From Acidobacteriaceae bacterium (GTDB lineage Bacteria; Acidobacteriota; Terriglobia; Terriglobales; Acidobacteriaceae), in assembly GCA_003138515.1 (NCBI GenBank), contig PLGG01000046.1:22174-60217 (forward strand): DNA of 38,044 bases, read 5' to 3'. The position numbers were made by a program, and so were the translations under genes. Below the pieces are notes generated by a model. That model saw only the letters and a program-made list of their open reading frames with translations. It did no database searches and had not been told where the DNA came from. This document shows positions 22,875-31,282 of this stretch, piece by piece (the stretch's first letter is position 1; each line of letters begins with the position of its first letter).

Positions 22875-25409
22875 CTAATAGCGTTGCGAATAAACCAAGG
22901 CAGAGTAGACGGTGACGCCAATCGTGGACTGGATGGCGGATTCCAGGGTTCGGTTCAGCAGATTCTTCGCCTCGGAGTCGGGAACGTAGAGAATGTCGCG
23001 GTCCTGCACCGGCTGATCGGGATCCTGGCCGCGCAGCATGCGCCGGATGTTGAGGGCGATCATTGCGCGGCCTCCTTTTTGTTCGCGGATGAGGAGGGCT
23101 TTGCCGACGGCGGCGTTTTGCGACGGCCCCCAGGCGAGCGAGAGCGCCTGCACCACGGTGAGCCCCTGCACGGGATCGACCGCGAATCCACCGGGCCGAA
23201 TTACATCGCCCACCACGTAGACGAGGCCCGCGCGGCTCACCTGGACCGTGTCGCCGGGGCTGAGCTCGGGATTGTGGCCAGAGGATGTATCGGTTCCGCC
23301 GGGGTCGAGCACTACCGCATGAGGCGTCTTCGAGTCGTCTTGATGAAACACATTGACCAGCCGGCCAGCGTTCGCAGAGAGGCCGGACGCGGCAGAGATC
23401 AGGTCGAGCAGGCGATGGTGGACTGTGTAGGGATAGACGCCGGGGCGAGTGACTTCCCCAAGCACGCTCACGTCCTGGCCGGCATAAGCGGTGACCAGCA
23501 CCGAGACGAGGGGATGAAGTAGCATACCCTTCGCCAGCAGAGCGGCCTCTATCGCGCGCGCGGCGGCCTGCTCGTCCTTTCCGGCAAGTTTCACCTCGCC
23601 GATCAAGGGCAGCGTAACCGTGCCCTCGGCTGAGACGCGTACGGTGGAGTGAAACTCCGGCGTGTGGTACTCGGCAATTTCGAGAAAATCTCCGGGACTG
23701 ATTGGTGCGGGCATGGGCGCGGAAGACTGCGTACCCGCGGTCGGTGTGACCCCAGCCGTGGGCGCAACGCCGCCCGCGTCGTTCCAGATCGCGGGTGCTT
23801 CCTTTGGATTGGGCACGCTCCGGGTCTCCTGCGACTGCGGGAAGCTGGCAACGCCGGAAGGCAGGCCCGATGTGTTTGGCGTGGGCGCTTGCGCACGAAG
23901 CGATGCGCCGACGCCAAGCAACGCGATCAGTGCCACGACCAAGCGCACTCCCGTCGAGCCGAGCGCCTCGCGTAGCAGTGCGACGCCAACGGCGATCCAG
24001 AGCCCGACAAAAAACGTGATCGCGAGATAGAGCGGCAGATCGGGGGCTACGGGCTTCACCGGCTGACGCGCGTAATCAACGACAGAAATGTTCGACGAGC
24101 GCACTCCGGCAGCGAAACCAGCCTCCTCGGCCTTGTCCTGCACGCGCATGTACAAGTCGTGGCTGGCGTTGGCTTCCTGACGCATGACGGCGTATTCGGT
24201 TGCAGCCTCGTTCAGCTTCATGCCTTCATTTGTTGCCTGCTGCAAGCTGTTGCGCACCGACTGCTCGCGGTCCTCGGCGGTTTGCCAATTCGAGCGGAAA
24301 CGTTCGACCAGTTTTGCATCCTCGGCCCGCTTCTGGCGGTCGAGATCCGCCAACTGGCGGCTGATTTCAACGACGCGGGGAAAGCCGGGGCCGTGTTCGG
24401 CGCTGAGCTGGGCCTGTTCCTGCTCCAGATCGCTGCGGTGAGCGTGGATCTGCTCGAGGAGCGCGGTGGCAAAGCTGGCGTTGTCGGCCTGGAGTCGCGG
24501 ATCGGAGGCAATGACTGTCTCTGGATCGCCTTGCGAGGCAGCGCGGTACTCCGCCTCAGCAAGAATGCGATCTGTTGTCGCGGCAACAAGCTGGCGACTG
24601 AACTCGTCGATCTGAAGCAGAGCGGAGCTGTGTTCCGTTTCTCCCGGCTGGCCATCGGCCATCACATCCGGCGTGCTCACAATGCCGTGCTGATTCTCGA
24701 ATTCAGCCAGGCGCTGCTGGTCCCGGTCAACGCGAGTCTTCAATTCGGCGAGCTGCGCGCTGAGCCAGCCGGAGGCCTGCGCTGTGGCTTGAATCTGAGA
24801 CTCGGTTTCCTGATCGCCGTAGGAAGCAATGAGCGCGTTGACCACAGCGGCAGACAGCGCCGCGTCGCGCGAGCGGAAGCGGATTTCGACCAGCATGGTG
24901 CGCGGCATCGACTGCACCCGCAGGCGGCGCGAGAAGCGGTCGAGAAGCCAGGACTGGGCATCGGGCGCGGGCTTGTCGGGATTGAAGCCAGCGAAGCGGC
25001 TGGCAAAGTCGCTGCGAAAGCCGGGAGCTTCGTAGAGCTTGAGCGCGACGATTACACGCCAGGCGAGCCGGTCGCTGCGTAAAACGCTGGCCAGTGTTTC
25101 CAGTGCGATGGGCGCGGAAAGAATGGACGTTGGAATCTGCGCTTCAGTGCCATCGAGGCTGAGCGAGGAGATCGGCGCGGCGCGGAGTTCTACGCGGCCG
25201 GTTGCCTCGTACTGATTGGGCGCAATGAGGCAGTAGAGAATGCAGGCGACAAGCAACGCGCCTTCGATGGTGGCTACGAAACGCCGGCGGCGCCACACCA
25301 CCTGCCAACGTTCGCCGAGAGAAGTGGACTTGGGGCTAACTGTGTTCGCCGGATCGGTAGTGGCAGCGTCATTCTGAAGAGCTTCGTGGATCGACAGAGT
25401 ATTCGGCAA
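22875..25409 (-). CDS. Fused Wzz-type chain-length regulator and Wza-type export protein
   Basis: An 844-residue protein. The N-terminal half is a polysaccharide co-polymerase: TM helix at about 44-63, Wzz domain, long coiled coil (about 200-420), and a Pro-rich second TM segment at about 458-485. No tyrosine-kinase domain follows. Immediately after comes VRLVVALIALLGVGASLRAQA (488-508), which looks like a signal peptide with an AQA cleavage site. Beyond it is a Wza module: Poly_export (ISPGDFLEIAEY..., about 560-650), SLBB repeats (VSVLGEVTRPGVYPY, VYVVGDVIRPGGF) and DILYVPDSEA. The usual genes are separate, so this is an in-frame fusion. Either one spanning envelope protein or cleavage into two is possible. 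Confidence 0.85.
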   Translation of the reverse strand: MPNTLSIHEALQNDAATTDPANTVSPKSTSLGERWQVVWRRRRFVATIEGALLVACILYCLIAPNQYEATGRVELRAAPISSLSLDGTEAQIPTSILSAPIALETLASVLRSDRLAWRVIVALKLYEAPGFRSDFASRFAGFNPDKPAPDAQSWLLDRFSRRLRVQSMPRTMLVEIRFRSRDAALSAAVVNALIASYGDQETESQIQATAQASGWLSAQLAELKTRVDRDQQRLAEFENQHGIVSTPDVMADGQPGETEHSSALLQIDEFSRQLVAATTDRILAEAEYRAASQGDPETVIASDPRLQADNASFATALLEQIHAHRSDLEQEQAQLSAEHGPGFPRVVEISRQLADLDRQKRAEDAKLVERFRSNWQTAEDREQSVRNSLQQATNEGMKLNEAATEYAVMRQEANASHDLYMRVQDKAEEAGFAAGVRSSNISVVDYARQPVKPVAPDLPLYLAITFFVGLWIAVGVALLREALGSTGVRLVVALIALLGVGASLRAQAPTPNTSGLPSGVASFPQSQETRSVPNPKEAPAIWNDAGGVAPTAGVTPTAGTQSSAPMPAPISPGDFLEIAEYHTPEFHSTVRVSAEGTVTLPLIGEVKLAGKDEQAAARAIEAALLAKGMLLHPLVSVLVTAYAGQDVSVLGEVTRPGVYPYTVHHRLLDLISAASGLSANAGRLVNVFHQDDSKTPHAVVLDPGGTDTSSGHNPELSPGDTVQVSRAGLVYVVGDVIRPGGFAVDPVQGLTVVQALSLAWGPSQNAAVGKALLIREQKGGRAMIALNIRRMLRGQDPDQPVQDRDILYVPDSEAKNLLNRTLESAIQSTIGVTVYSALVYSQRY

Positions 25410-25642
25410 CGGAAGAAAACCTCAATCGCAAGAAACCTCGCACAGAACCGCAATCAACCGCACCTCAAGCCGAATCTGCCGCAGGCAACAGGATGCTCTG
25501 CGCCGCGGACCGCAGCGAAAATCCGTCATGAGCCTCTCTTTCGCCCCATGCCATTGGAAGCGAAAGCGATGGCCCTGGCGTTCAGAACAGACAGCTATTC
25601 TAGGGAAAATCCCTGCCAGTTTCGTTCATCGCACACAATTCG
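25410..25642. other. Upstream region of the Wzz-Wza gene
   Basis: 233 bp with no supported ORF. A perfect 7-bp inverted repeat CGCACAC...GTGTGCG lies at 25630-25655 with a 12-nt spacer and runs into the 3' end of the neighbouring small gene. No clear -35/-10 was recognised. Confidence 0.35.
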
Positions 25643-26074
25643 TCAATGGTGTGCGTCACAAGGGTGATTGCCATCACATGGCGAGGATGCGGTTGAGCCG
25701 TGGCGCAGGCAGAAACTGGACCAGAGAATGAGCCTGATAACCTTAGCGAGCTCATCTCTGTCAGGGGCAGATACCGAAGAGGTCTTCTGTAGGCGCAAAT
25801 CGAGTTCTCTTAAGGCATCCGCGGCCGAAACAATTCTGAACTTCTTTATTAAGTATTCCGCATCCCATCGAGTTCCCGGATCATCCGATCGCAGCCATTC
25901 ACAAATCACCTTATCGGCGAGGAGCCTCTCGGCATCGTCCAACGCCAGGTAGTGTTTCTCAAGTTCAACTGGCACAATCATCATCTCTTTTTCAAGCTTT
26001 GCACGGCGCACAAGCGAGTTTCTGTAGTCATTCAATCGGTGTCGGAATACGTCGAAAGTAGTCATGGTAGTCAT
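25643..26074 (-). CDS. Hypothetical protein, atypical composition
   Basis: A 143-residue soluble, mostly helical protein. Segments include FDVFRHRLNDYRNSLVRRAKLEKE, a central LDDAERLLADKVICEWLRSDD and YLIKKFRIVSAADALRELDLRLQK. The first ATG is at 26074; a second at 26065 is also in frame. TATACT at 26076-26081 on the minus strand is -10-like but lies so close that the second ATG may be used. The gene uses more A/T-ending codons than its neighbours, suggesting acquired DNA. The C-terminal 25 residues (His- and Cys-containing) look unstructured. No family was recognised. Confidence 0.5.
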   Translation of the reverse strand: MTTMTTFDVFRHRLNDYRNSLVRRAKLEKEMMIVPVELEKHYLALDDAERLLADKVICEWLRSDDPGTRWDAEYLIKKFRIVSAADALRELDLRLQKTSSVSAPDRDELAKVIRLILWSSFCLRHGSTASSPCDGNHPCDAHH

Positions 26075-26150
26075 CAGTATAACCTAGTTAGATATTTAGA
26101 ATGAAAGGCCGGACGAACGAAGCAGCAGGATTGCTGACAGTGGCGATGAA

Positions 26151-27098
26151 TTAGCTGTTTGGCTGCGAGGTCTTGTACCACTCGACGGTGCGGCGAATCC
26201 CCTCGCGAAAATCAACCTGTGGGACGTAGCCCAGCAGTTCCCTCGCCCGGCTGATGTCGGCCAGAGAGTGCTTGATGTCGCCTGAGCGCGGCTCCGCGTA
26301 GGCCGGCTTGCCGTTGTAACCGGTGAGCCCACGGAGAATCTCAAAAACTTGATTGAGCGTGACGGCTGCACCGGTGGCCACGTTCATCATTTTGCCGGAG
26401 ACCTTCTCGACCGGAGCGTCGGCGGCCAGCAGGTTGGCTGCAACCACATTCTCAATGTAGGTGAAATCGCGGCTGTGCTCACCATCGCCGTAGATGGTGG
26501 GCTGCTCCCCGGCGAGCATTTTGCGGCAAAAGATGGCCAGAACGCCGGAGTAGTGCGAAGTGGGGTCCTGAAAAGGACCGAAGACATTGAAGTAGCGCAG
26601 AGTAACGGTTTCAAGCCCATAGACGCGGGTAAATGCGCTCATATAATGCTCACCCGCCAGTTTGGCCACTGCATAGGGGCTGATGGGATTGGGGAGCATA
26701 TCCTCGCGCTTGGGCAGCGTTGGCGTATCGCCGTAGCCCGACGAAGAGCCGGCATACATGACGCGGCGCACGCCCGCTGCGCGGGCGGCTACCAGCACAT
26801 TGACAGTGGCATCGACGCAGTTGCGATTGGTGGCCGCGGGATCGGCCACAGAACGCGGCACGCTGGCCAGCGCCGCCTCGTGATAGACGACCTCAACACC
26901 TGCGCAGGCTTTGGCGCAGACGGCGGGATCGGCCAGGTCGCCCTCGATGAACTCCATGGCTTCGAGGCCGGTGAGGTTCGCGCGCTTGCCGGTGATGAAA
27001 CTATCAACGCCGCGCACGCTGTCGCCGCGCTTGAGCAGGGCTGCAGAAATCGAGCGGCCGATGAATCCGGCGGCCCCGGTGACAAGATACTTGGCCAA
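26151..27098 (-). CDS. NAD-dependent nucleotide-sugar 4-epimerase (UDP-GlcNAc 4-epimerase-like)
   Basis: An extended short-chain dehydrogenase of 315 residues. The start is a TTG at 27098, with GGAG about 9 nt upstream, because the Rossmann loop (KYLVTGAAGFIG) comes at once. The open frame upstream to 27875 is noise over the etf gene. Catalytic SSSGYGDTPTLPK and the YAVAK motif (Tyr, Lys) are present. RYFNVFGPFQDPTSHYSGV is typical of the WbpP/TviC-type UDP-GlcNAc/GalNAc 4-epimerases. It supplies precursors to the polysaccharide locus. The symbol is left blank because 4-epimerases with Glc, GlcNAc or uronic substrates share these motifs. Confidence 0.9.
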   Translation of the reverse strand: MAKYLVTGAAGFIGRSISAALLKRGDSVRGVDSFITGKRANLTGLEAMEFIEGDLADPAVCAKACAGVEVVYHEAALASVPRSVADPAATNRNCVDATVNVLVAARAAGVRRVMYAGSSSGYGDTPTLPKREDMLPNPISPYAVAKLAGEHYMSAFTRVYGLETVTLRYFNVFGPFQDPTSHYSGVLAIFCRKMLAGEQPTIYGDGEHSRDFTYIENVVAANLLAADAPVEKVSGKMMNVATGAAVTLNQVFEILRGLTGYNGKPAYAEPRSGDIKHSLADISRARELLGYVPQVDFREGIRRTVEWYKTSQPNS

Positions 27099-27166
27099 GA
27101 TCGTGCTCCAAAGAAAGAGTAGCGCGTGACCCAATCGACGGCCCGCACAGGCTAGGATACTATTGC

Positions 27167-27192
27167 GACTCGACGACTCTGTAAATCGAGTC
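27167..27192. promoter_or_regulatory. Inverted repeat in the epimerase-etf divergent gap
   Basis: GACTCGA and TCGAGTC form a perfect 7-bp inverted repeat with a 12-nt loop, about 45 bp before the etf oxidoreductase start. It may be an operator for either divergent unit; no regulator is visible. Confidence 0.35.
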
Positions 27193-27236
27193 ATGCGACC
27201 GGCGGCGCGAGTCCATTGTGGCTCCCTTTTGATTCG

Positions 27237-29117
27237 ATGATGACAGCATTTCTCCCGAATTTGGCTGAACCCCAGTACTTCTCTGGCTCGGAGCGAGCGC
27301 TGTTCGCAGTGCTTGCCGCCGGGTCGCTTTTTGGTTTCTGGCGGCGCTTCGGGCCGATTTTGGGGAAGATTTTGCAATCGAAGAAGGATCCCGAGTTTCA
27401 CCTCTTCCCAATCGGCAGGCGTGTGCGCGATTTCGTTTGGGAGGTGATGTGCCAGGCCAAAGTGATTCGCGAGCGGTCGCTGGCTGGAGTGGCCCACGCA
27501 TTGGTCTTCTGGGCGTTCTGCGCCTTTGCGTTGGTCACGTTGAACCACTGCGCGACAATCTTTGGGCTTGGCTTTCTCGATCCGGCGGGGCGCGTTGGGC
27601 GATTCTATTTCGACTTTGCGGCGTTCTTCGCAGTCGCCTGCGCTGCGGGCATCCTCGTGCTGTTTGTGCGGAGATTCATTGCACGGCCCAAATGGTTGGG
27701 TGAGCTTTCGTGGGAATCCGGACTCATCGCGCTGCTGATCTTCGCCCTGATGGCCACGTATCTGGCGGCGTTCTTTGTGCCCGAAGCGGGCACTGGCGCC
27801 AGGGCACTCTGGTGGACGCACACCCTTGCGCTGTTGATCTTCCTCCCGCTCATTCCGCACACCAAGCACCTGCATCTTGTCCTGAGCCCGTTTACGGTTT
27901 TTCTGTCGCGGGGTGGATTCGCCGAGATTCCTCCGCTCGCAGACGACGAAGACTTCGGGCTGGTGGCGGGAACGGATCTGACGCAGTTGGTCAGTCTGCA
28001 GGCCTACTCATGCGTGGAGTGCGGCCGCTGCATGGAGCATTGCCCGGCCAACAACACCGGAAAACTGCTGAACCCGAAAGAAATCGTGCTCGGCCTGCGC
28101 GGGTATCTAAACGAATTCGGCCCCGCATCGGAGGAGCCGCTCTTGGGCAAATACAACGCGCAGGAGGCCGCGTTTGAGTGCACCACCTGCGGCGCGTGCG
28201 AGTTTCAGTGCCCGGTGGGCATTGAGCATGTGCCAATCATTGTTGGCTTGCGGCGCGGGGCGGTGAATACGGGCGCATGGGAAGACGACCACGGGGCAAA
28301 GTTGTTTCTGGCTTTGGAACGAGGCAGCAACGCGCTGGGCATGAGCGCGACGGAGCGCGACAAGTTTGTGGAGAAGAGTGGGCTACCCCTCTTCGACGGG
28401 ACGCAGGAATATTGCCTGTGGCTCGGCTGCATGGGCGCGTACGATCCTCGCGGGCGCGAGATTGTGGTGGCCCTGGTGCGCGTAATGCGATACCTCGGCG
28501 CGAGCTTCGGCGTGATGCGCAAGGAGCGCTGCACTGGCGACCCGGTGCGGCGGCTGGGCAACGACCTGCTCTTCCAGCAATTGGCTGAAGCTAACCTTGA
28601 AGCGCTCGCGCAGAATCGCGTGAAGAAGATCGTATCGATCTGCCCGCACTGCGTCAGGACGATTCAGGAAGACTGGAAGGCGTACGGCACGCCGCCCGAG
28701 GTCGAGCATCATAGCGAGTTCTTAGCTCGTTTTGCTCTCCAACTTCCGCCCATCCAAAACCAGGAGAAGATTGTTTTCCACGATCCGTGTTATTTGGGGC
28801 GGTATCGCGGCGTTTACGAGGAGCCGCGACGCGTGGCCGCGCTTGCCGGCGACCTCGTGGAAGCGCCGCGCTCGCACGAGCGCAGTTTTTGCTGTGGCGC
28901 CGGCGGAGGGCTTGTCTTTCTCGGCGAAGAGAAGGGCGAACGCGTGAGCCATGTACGCGCTGCCGAGTTGGCCGCAACGGGCGCGAGTGTTGTGGGCACG
29001 GCATGCCCCTTCTGCAATACGATGTTCCGGGATGCATTCGCGGCAAAAGGCGATGGGGCGCCGGAGTTGATGGACATTGCGCAGTTGGCGGCGCGGGGAT
29101 TGCCGGATATGAAGTGA
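27237..29117 (+). CDS. ETF:menaquinone oxidoreductase-like membrane Fe-S protein (EtfD/EMO)
   Basis: A 626-residue membrane Fe-S oxidoreductase that carries electrons from the electron-transfer flavoprotein to menaquinone. The first 200 residues have six or so hydrophobic helices (NarI-like haem-binding domain with His in VAHALVFW and TLNHC). Two [4Fe-4S] motifs follow: CVECGRCMEHCP at about 258 and CTTCGACEFQCP at about 314. Two CCG domains come after (CLWLGC..., ICPHC; then FHDPCYLGR, FCCGAGGG, CPFC). The order matches EtfD of actinobacteria and the EMO of Geobacter. It stands before etfB and etfA. The start at 27237 is uncertain; TTG at 27216 or ATG at 27240 are alternatives. Confidence 0.92.
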   Translation: MMTAFLPNLAEPQYFSGSERALFAVLAAGSLFGFWRRFGPILGKILQSKKDPEFHLFPIGRRVRDFVWEVMCQAKVIRERSLAGVAHALVFWAFCAFALVTLNHCATIFGLGFLDPAGRVGRFYFDFAAFFAVACAAGILVLFVRRFIARPKWLGELSWESGLIALLIFALMATYLAAFFVPEAGTGARALWWTHTLALLIFLPLIPHTKHLHLVLSPFTVFLSRGGFAEIPPLADDEDFGLVAGTDLTQLVSLQAYSCVECGRCMEHCPANNTGKLLNPKEIVLGLRGYLNEFGPASEEPLLGKYNAQEAAFECTTCGACEFQCPVGIEHVPIIVGLRRGAVNTGAWEDDHGAKLFLALERGSNALGMSATERDKFVEKSGLPLFDGTQEYCLWLGCMGAYDPRGREIVVALVRVMRYLGASFGVMRKERCTGDPVRRLGNDLLFQQLAEANLEALAQNRVKKIVSICPHCVRTIQEDWKAYGTPPEVEHHSEFLARFALQLPPIQNQEKIVFHDPCYLGRYRGVYEEPRRVAALAGDLVEAPRSHERSFCCGAGGGLVFLGEEKGERVSHVRAAELAATGASVVGTACPFCNTMFRDAFAAKGDGAPELMDIAQLAARGLPDMK

Positions 29118-29128
29118 ATTGGACCGCT

Positions 29129-29389
29129 ATGAGAAAAAACATGCTGATAACTGGCAAAGCTAGCGACGACAAGGAATCATTTGAATTCACCGTAGAGCGA
29201 TTTGTTACGGGCGGGGTCCTTCTCTCTATTCACTACAGTGGCGACGGTCGCGAGAATGTGACAGGGGCAGGAGTTTGGCCGACCATTGAAAAAGCTAAGG
29301 AGATTGCTGAGAAGACCGCAGGAAAGTTGCTTCATGGTGCGACAGTCTCCTGGCGCCATGGGAAAGCTGAAACAGAGGCTCAAAGATGA
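29129..29389 (+). CDS. Small unknown protein inside the etf operon
   Basis: An 86-residue protein from ATG 29129 to TGA 29389, starting 12 bp after the oxidoreductase stop. Its last bases overlap the etfB ATG (ATGA), so it is co-translated. The sequence begins MRKNMLITGKASDDKESFEF and has FVTGGVLLSIHYSGDGRENVTGAG and a helical IEKAKEIAEKTAGKLLHG. The predicted fold is alpha/beta with no Cys, TM helix or signal peptide. Base composition is clearly lower in GC than that of the etf genes. Function unknown; a chaperone or adapter for the ETF complex is only a guess. Confidence 0.65.
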   Translation: MRKNMLITGKASDDKESFEFTVERFVTGGVLLSIHYSGDGRENVTGAGVWPTIEKAKEIAEKTAGKLLHGATVSWRHGKAETEAQR

Positions 29390-30162
29390 AAATCATTGTT
29401 GCCATCAAGCAGGTGCCGGAGCGCGACGCGCAGGTGCGGATCGCCGCGAATGGAAAGTGGATTGACGAGGCCGATCTGCAGTGGGCGATGAACGAGCCGG
29501 ACGCTTACGCGCTGGAAGAGGCGCTGCTGCTCAAAGAGTCCGGCGGAGCCTGCGGCGAGGTGATTGTGGTGAGCGCGGGGCCGGAGCGCGTTGGTTCGAC
29601 GATTCGCGAAGCGCTGGCCAAGGGTGCCGATCGCGCAATTCAAATTCTCTGCGACGATTTGAATGGGCGCGATGCGCTCGGCGTGGCGCGCCTGCTGGCC
29701 GCGGCGATCAAGCCGGAGAATCCAGACCTTGTGCTCACCGGGCTGCAATCGGAAGACCTGGGATTGGGCCAGACGGGCGTTATCGTCGCAGAATTGCTTG
29801 GGCTGCCGCACGCCACCATGATTCTTCATGTAGAAAAGACCGAATCCGGGCTCAAAGTGAAACGCGAGCTTGAAGAGGGTTGGTTCCAGTCGATCGAATT
29901 GCCTACGCCCGCGGTGTTGACCGTGCAGTCGGGCGGCAACAAGCTGCGCTACGCCACGCTGATGGGCATCAAGCGCGCCAAGACCAAAGATCTCCGGACA
30001 GTGAACGCGGCTGAACTCGGAGCGGAAGGCACGCCGGCAGTCGTGCTCGATCAAATCGCCGCGCCAAAAAAGCAGAAATCCACCCAGATCCTGCCGGGAT
30101 CGGCCAAAGAAGCGGCAGCGGCGCTGGTGGAAAAGCTGAAGACGGAGGCGCGCGTGCTATGA
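29386..30162 (+). CDS. etfB: Electron transfer flavoprotein beta subunit
   Basis: A 258-residue subunit of the FAD/AMP heterodimer that accepts electrons from acyl-CoA dehydrogenases. It opens MKIIVAIKQVPERDAQVRI. AMNEPDAYALEEALLLKE and LVLTGLQSEDLGLGQTGVIVAELLG are the AMP/adenine-binding segments, and the tail is basic. Its length matches the family. It overlaps etfA by 4 bp (ATGA) and the 86-residue gene by 4 bp. Confidence 0.96.
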   Translation: MKIIVAIKQVPERDAQVRIAANGKWIDEADLQWAMNEPDAYALEEALLLKESGGACGEVIVVSAGPERVGSTIREALAKGADRAIQILCDDLNGRDALGVARLLAAAIKPENPDLVLTGLQSEDLGLGQTGVIVAELLGLPHATMILHVEKTESGLKVKRELEEGWFQSIELPTPAVLTVQSGGNKLRYATLMGIKRAKTKDLRTVNAAELGAEGTPAVVLDQIAAPKKQKSTQILPGSAKEAAAALVEKLKTEARVL

Positions 30163-31136
30163 GTGTTCTTCTGGTTTTGGAGCAGAGCTGTGGGAAGACC
30201 AGGCGGGCGTCTTGGGAAGCGCTTGTGGCCGCGCTGCGCCTTGGACCCGCTGAAAATATCACTGCGGTTGTCATCGGCGCGCAGACCGAAGCGCTGGCTG
30301 CGGAGGCGGCGGCCAAGCCCGTCGGTAAGGTGATCCGCGTGGAACATCCGCTGCTTGCGCAATACACGGCAGACGGTTTCTGCGCCGCGTTGCAACAACT
30401 CATCCAAAACGAGAGCCCCACGGAAGTGGTGGTCTTCTCACATACGTACCAGGTGCGCGATTACGCGCCGGCGCTTGCCTGCCGCATGGGCCAGGTGCTG
30501 ATCGGCGACGTGGTCGCCATAGAAGACGGGCCAAAATTTGTGCGGCAACTCATGCAGGGGCGCCTGATCGGAAGCTACAGGCACAGCGGAATTGGGCCTT
30601 GTTTCGTTTCGGTGCAGGCAGGCGCGTTTCGCCCCGATGCGACTGACACGCGGCCGGGCGCGGCACCCGCGCCGATCACAACCTTCACGCCGACGATTGA
30701 CGCGGCGCAAATCCGCACCAAGCCCGGCGAGCCGTTCCGCGCCTCCGAGCAGACGGTCGATCTGGGTTCGGCGCAACGGATCGTGAGTGTGGGGCGCGGC
30801 ATCAAGGAGGCGGCGAATCTGTCGATCGTTCAGGAACTGGCCACGGCGCTCGGGGCGGAGTTGGCCGCATCGCGGCCCATCTGCGACAACGGATGGCTGC
30901 CCATGGAACGGCAGGTGGGAAGCTCGGGACAAACGGTTGCGCCGCGGCTTTATCTTGCCGTCGGAATCTCAGGCGCGATTCAGCATTTGGTGGGAATGAA
31001 AGGTTCGCAGTGCATCGTCGCGATTAACAAGGACCCTGACGCGCCCATCTTCGAAGTGGCCGACTACGGAATCGTGGGCGACTTGTTCGAAGTGGTTCCC
31101 GCGCTGACGGAAGCGTTGAAGGCGGCGAAGCAGTAG
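30159..31136 (+). CDS. etfA: Electron transfer flavoprotein alpha subunit
   Basis: A 325-residue FAD-binding subunit. The C-terminal domain holds IVSVGRGIKEAANLSIVQELA, RPICDNGWLPMERQVGSSGQTV and LYLAVGISGAIQHLVGMKGSQCIVAINKD, the FAD-binding ETF-alpha signature with PIFEVADYGIVGDLF. The N-terminal domain is normal. It pairs with etfB and the membrane oxidoreductase for oxidation of acyl-CoA. Confidence 0.96.
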   Translation: MSVLLVLEQSCGKTRRASWEALVAALRLGPAENITAVVIGAQTEALAAEAAAKPVGKVIRVEHPLLAQYTADGFCAALQQLIQNESPTEVVVFSHTYQVRDYAPALACRMGQVLIGDVVAIEDGPKFVRQLMQGRLIGSYRHSGIGPCFVSVQAGAFRPDATDTRPGAAPAPITTFTPTIDAAQIRTKPGEPFRASEQTVDLGSAQRIVSVGRGIKEAANLSIVQELATALGAELAASRPICDNGWLPMERQVGSSGQTVAPRLYLAVGISGAIQHLVGMKGSQCIVAINKDPDAPIFEVADYGIVGDLFEVVPALTEALKAAKQ

Positions 31137-31203
31137 GCGGCTTTAGTCACCGGCAGACATGCAAGTCCGGGCCGCCAAGATCCCGGATGATTTCCTTTCA
31201 GCA

Positions 31204-31256
31204 TGCGTGGCAAACGGCAATGCGCTGATATGTTATTGTTCCTTCTTTGCCACGCA
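31204..31256. promoter_or_regulatory. 11-bp inverted repeat between etfA and the sugar permease
   Basis: TGCGTGGCAAA and TTTGCCACGCA are perfect reverse complements separated by 31 nt. They end 27 bp before the permease start. Each arm contains TGGCAAA, the sort of half-site bound by LacI-family repressors. It could be two operator half-sites or a large hairpin ending the etf transcript. Confidence 0.45.
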
Positions 31257-31282
31257 CTGCTGTTGGTTCGGAGCGAACTTCG

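Noticed and set aside
27099..27875. N-terminal 259-residue extension of the epimerase frame
   Set aside because: It is antisense to the etf oxidoreductase gene, has no domain, and the Rossmann motif begins right after the TTG at 27098.
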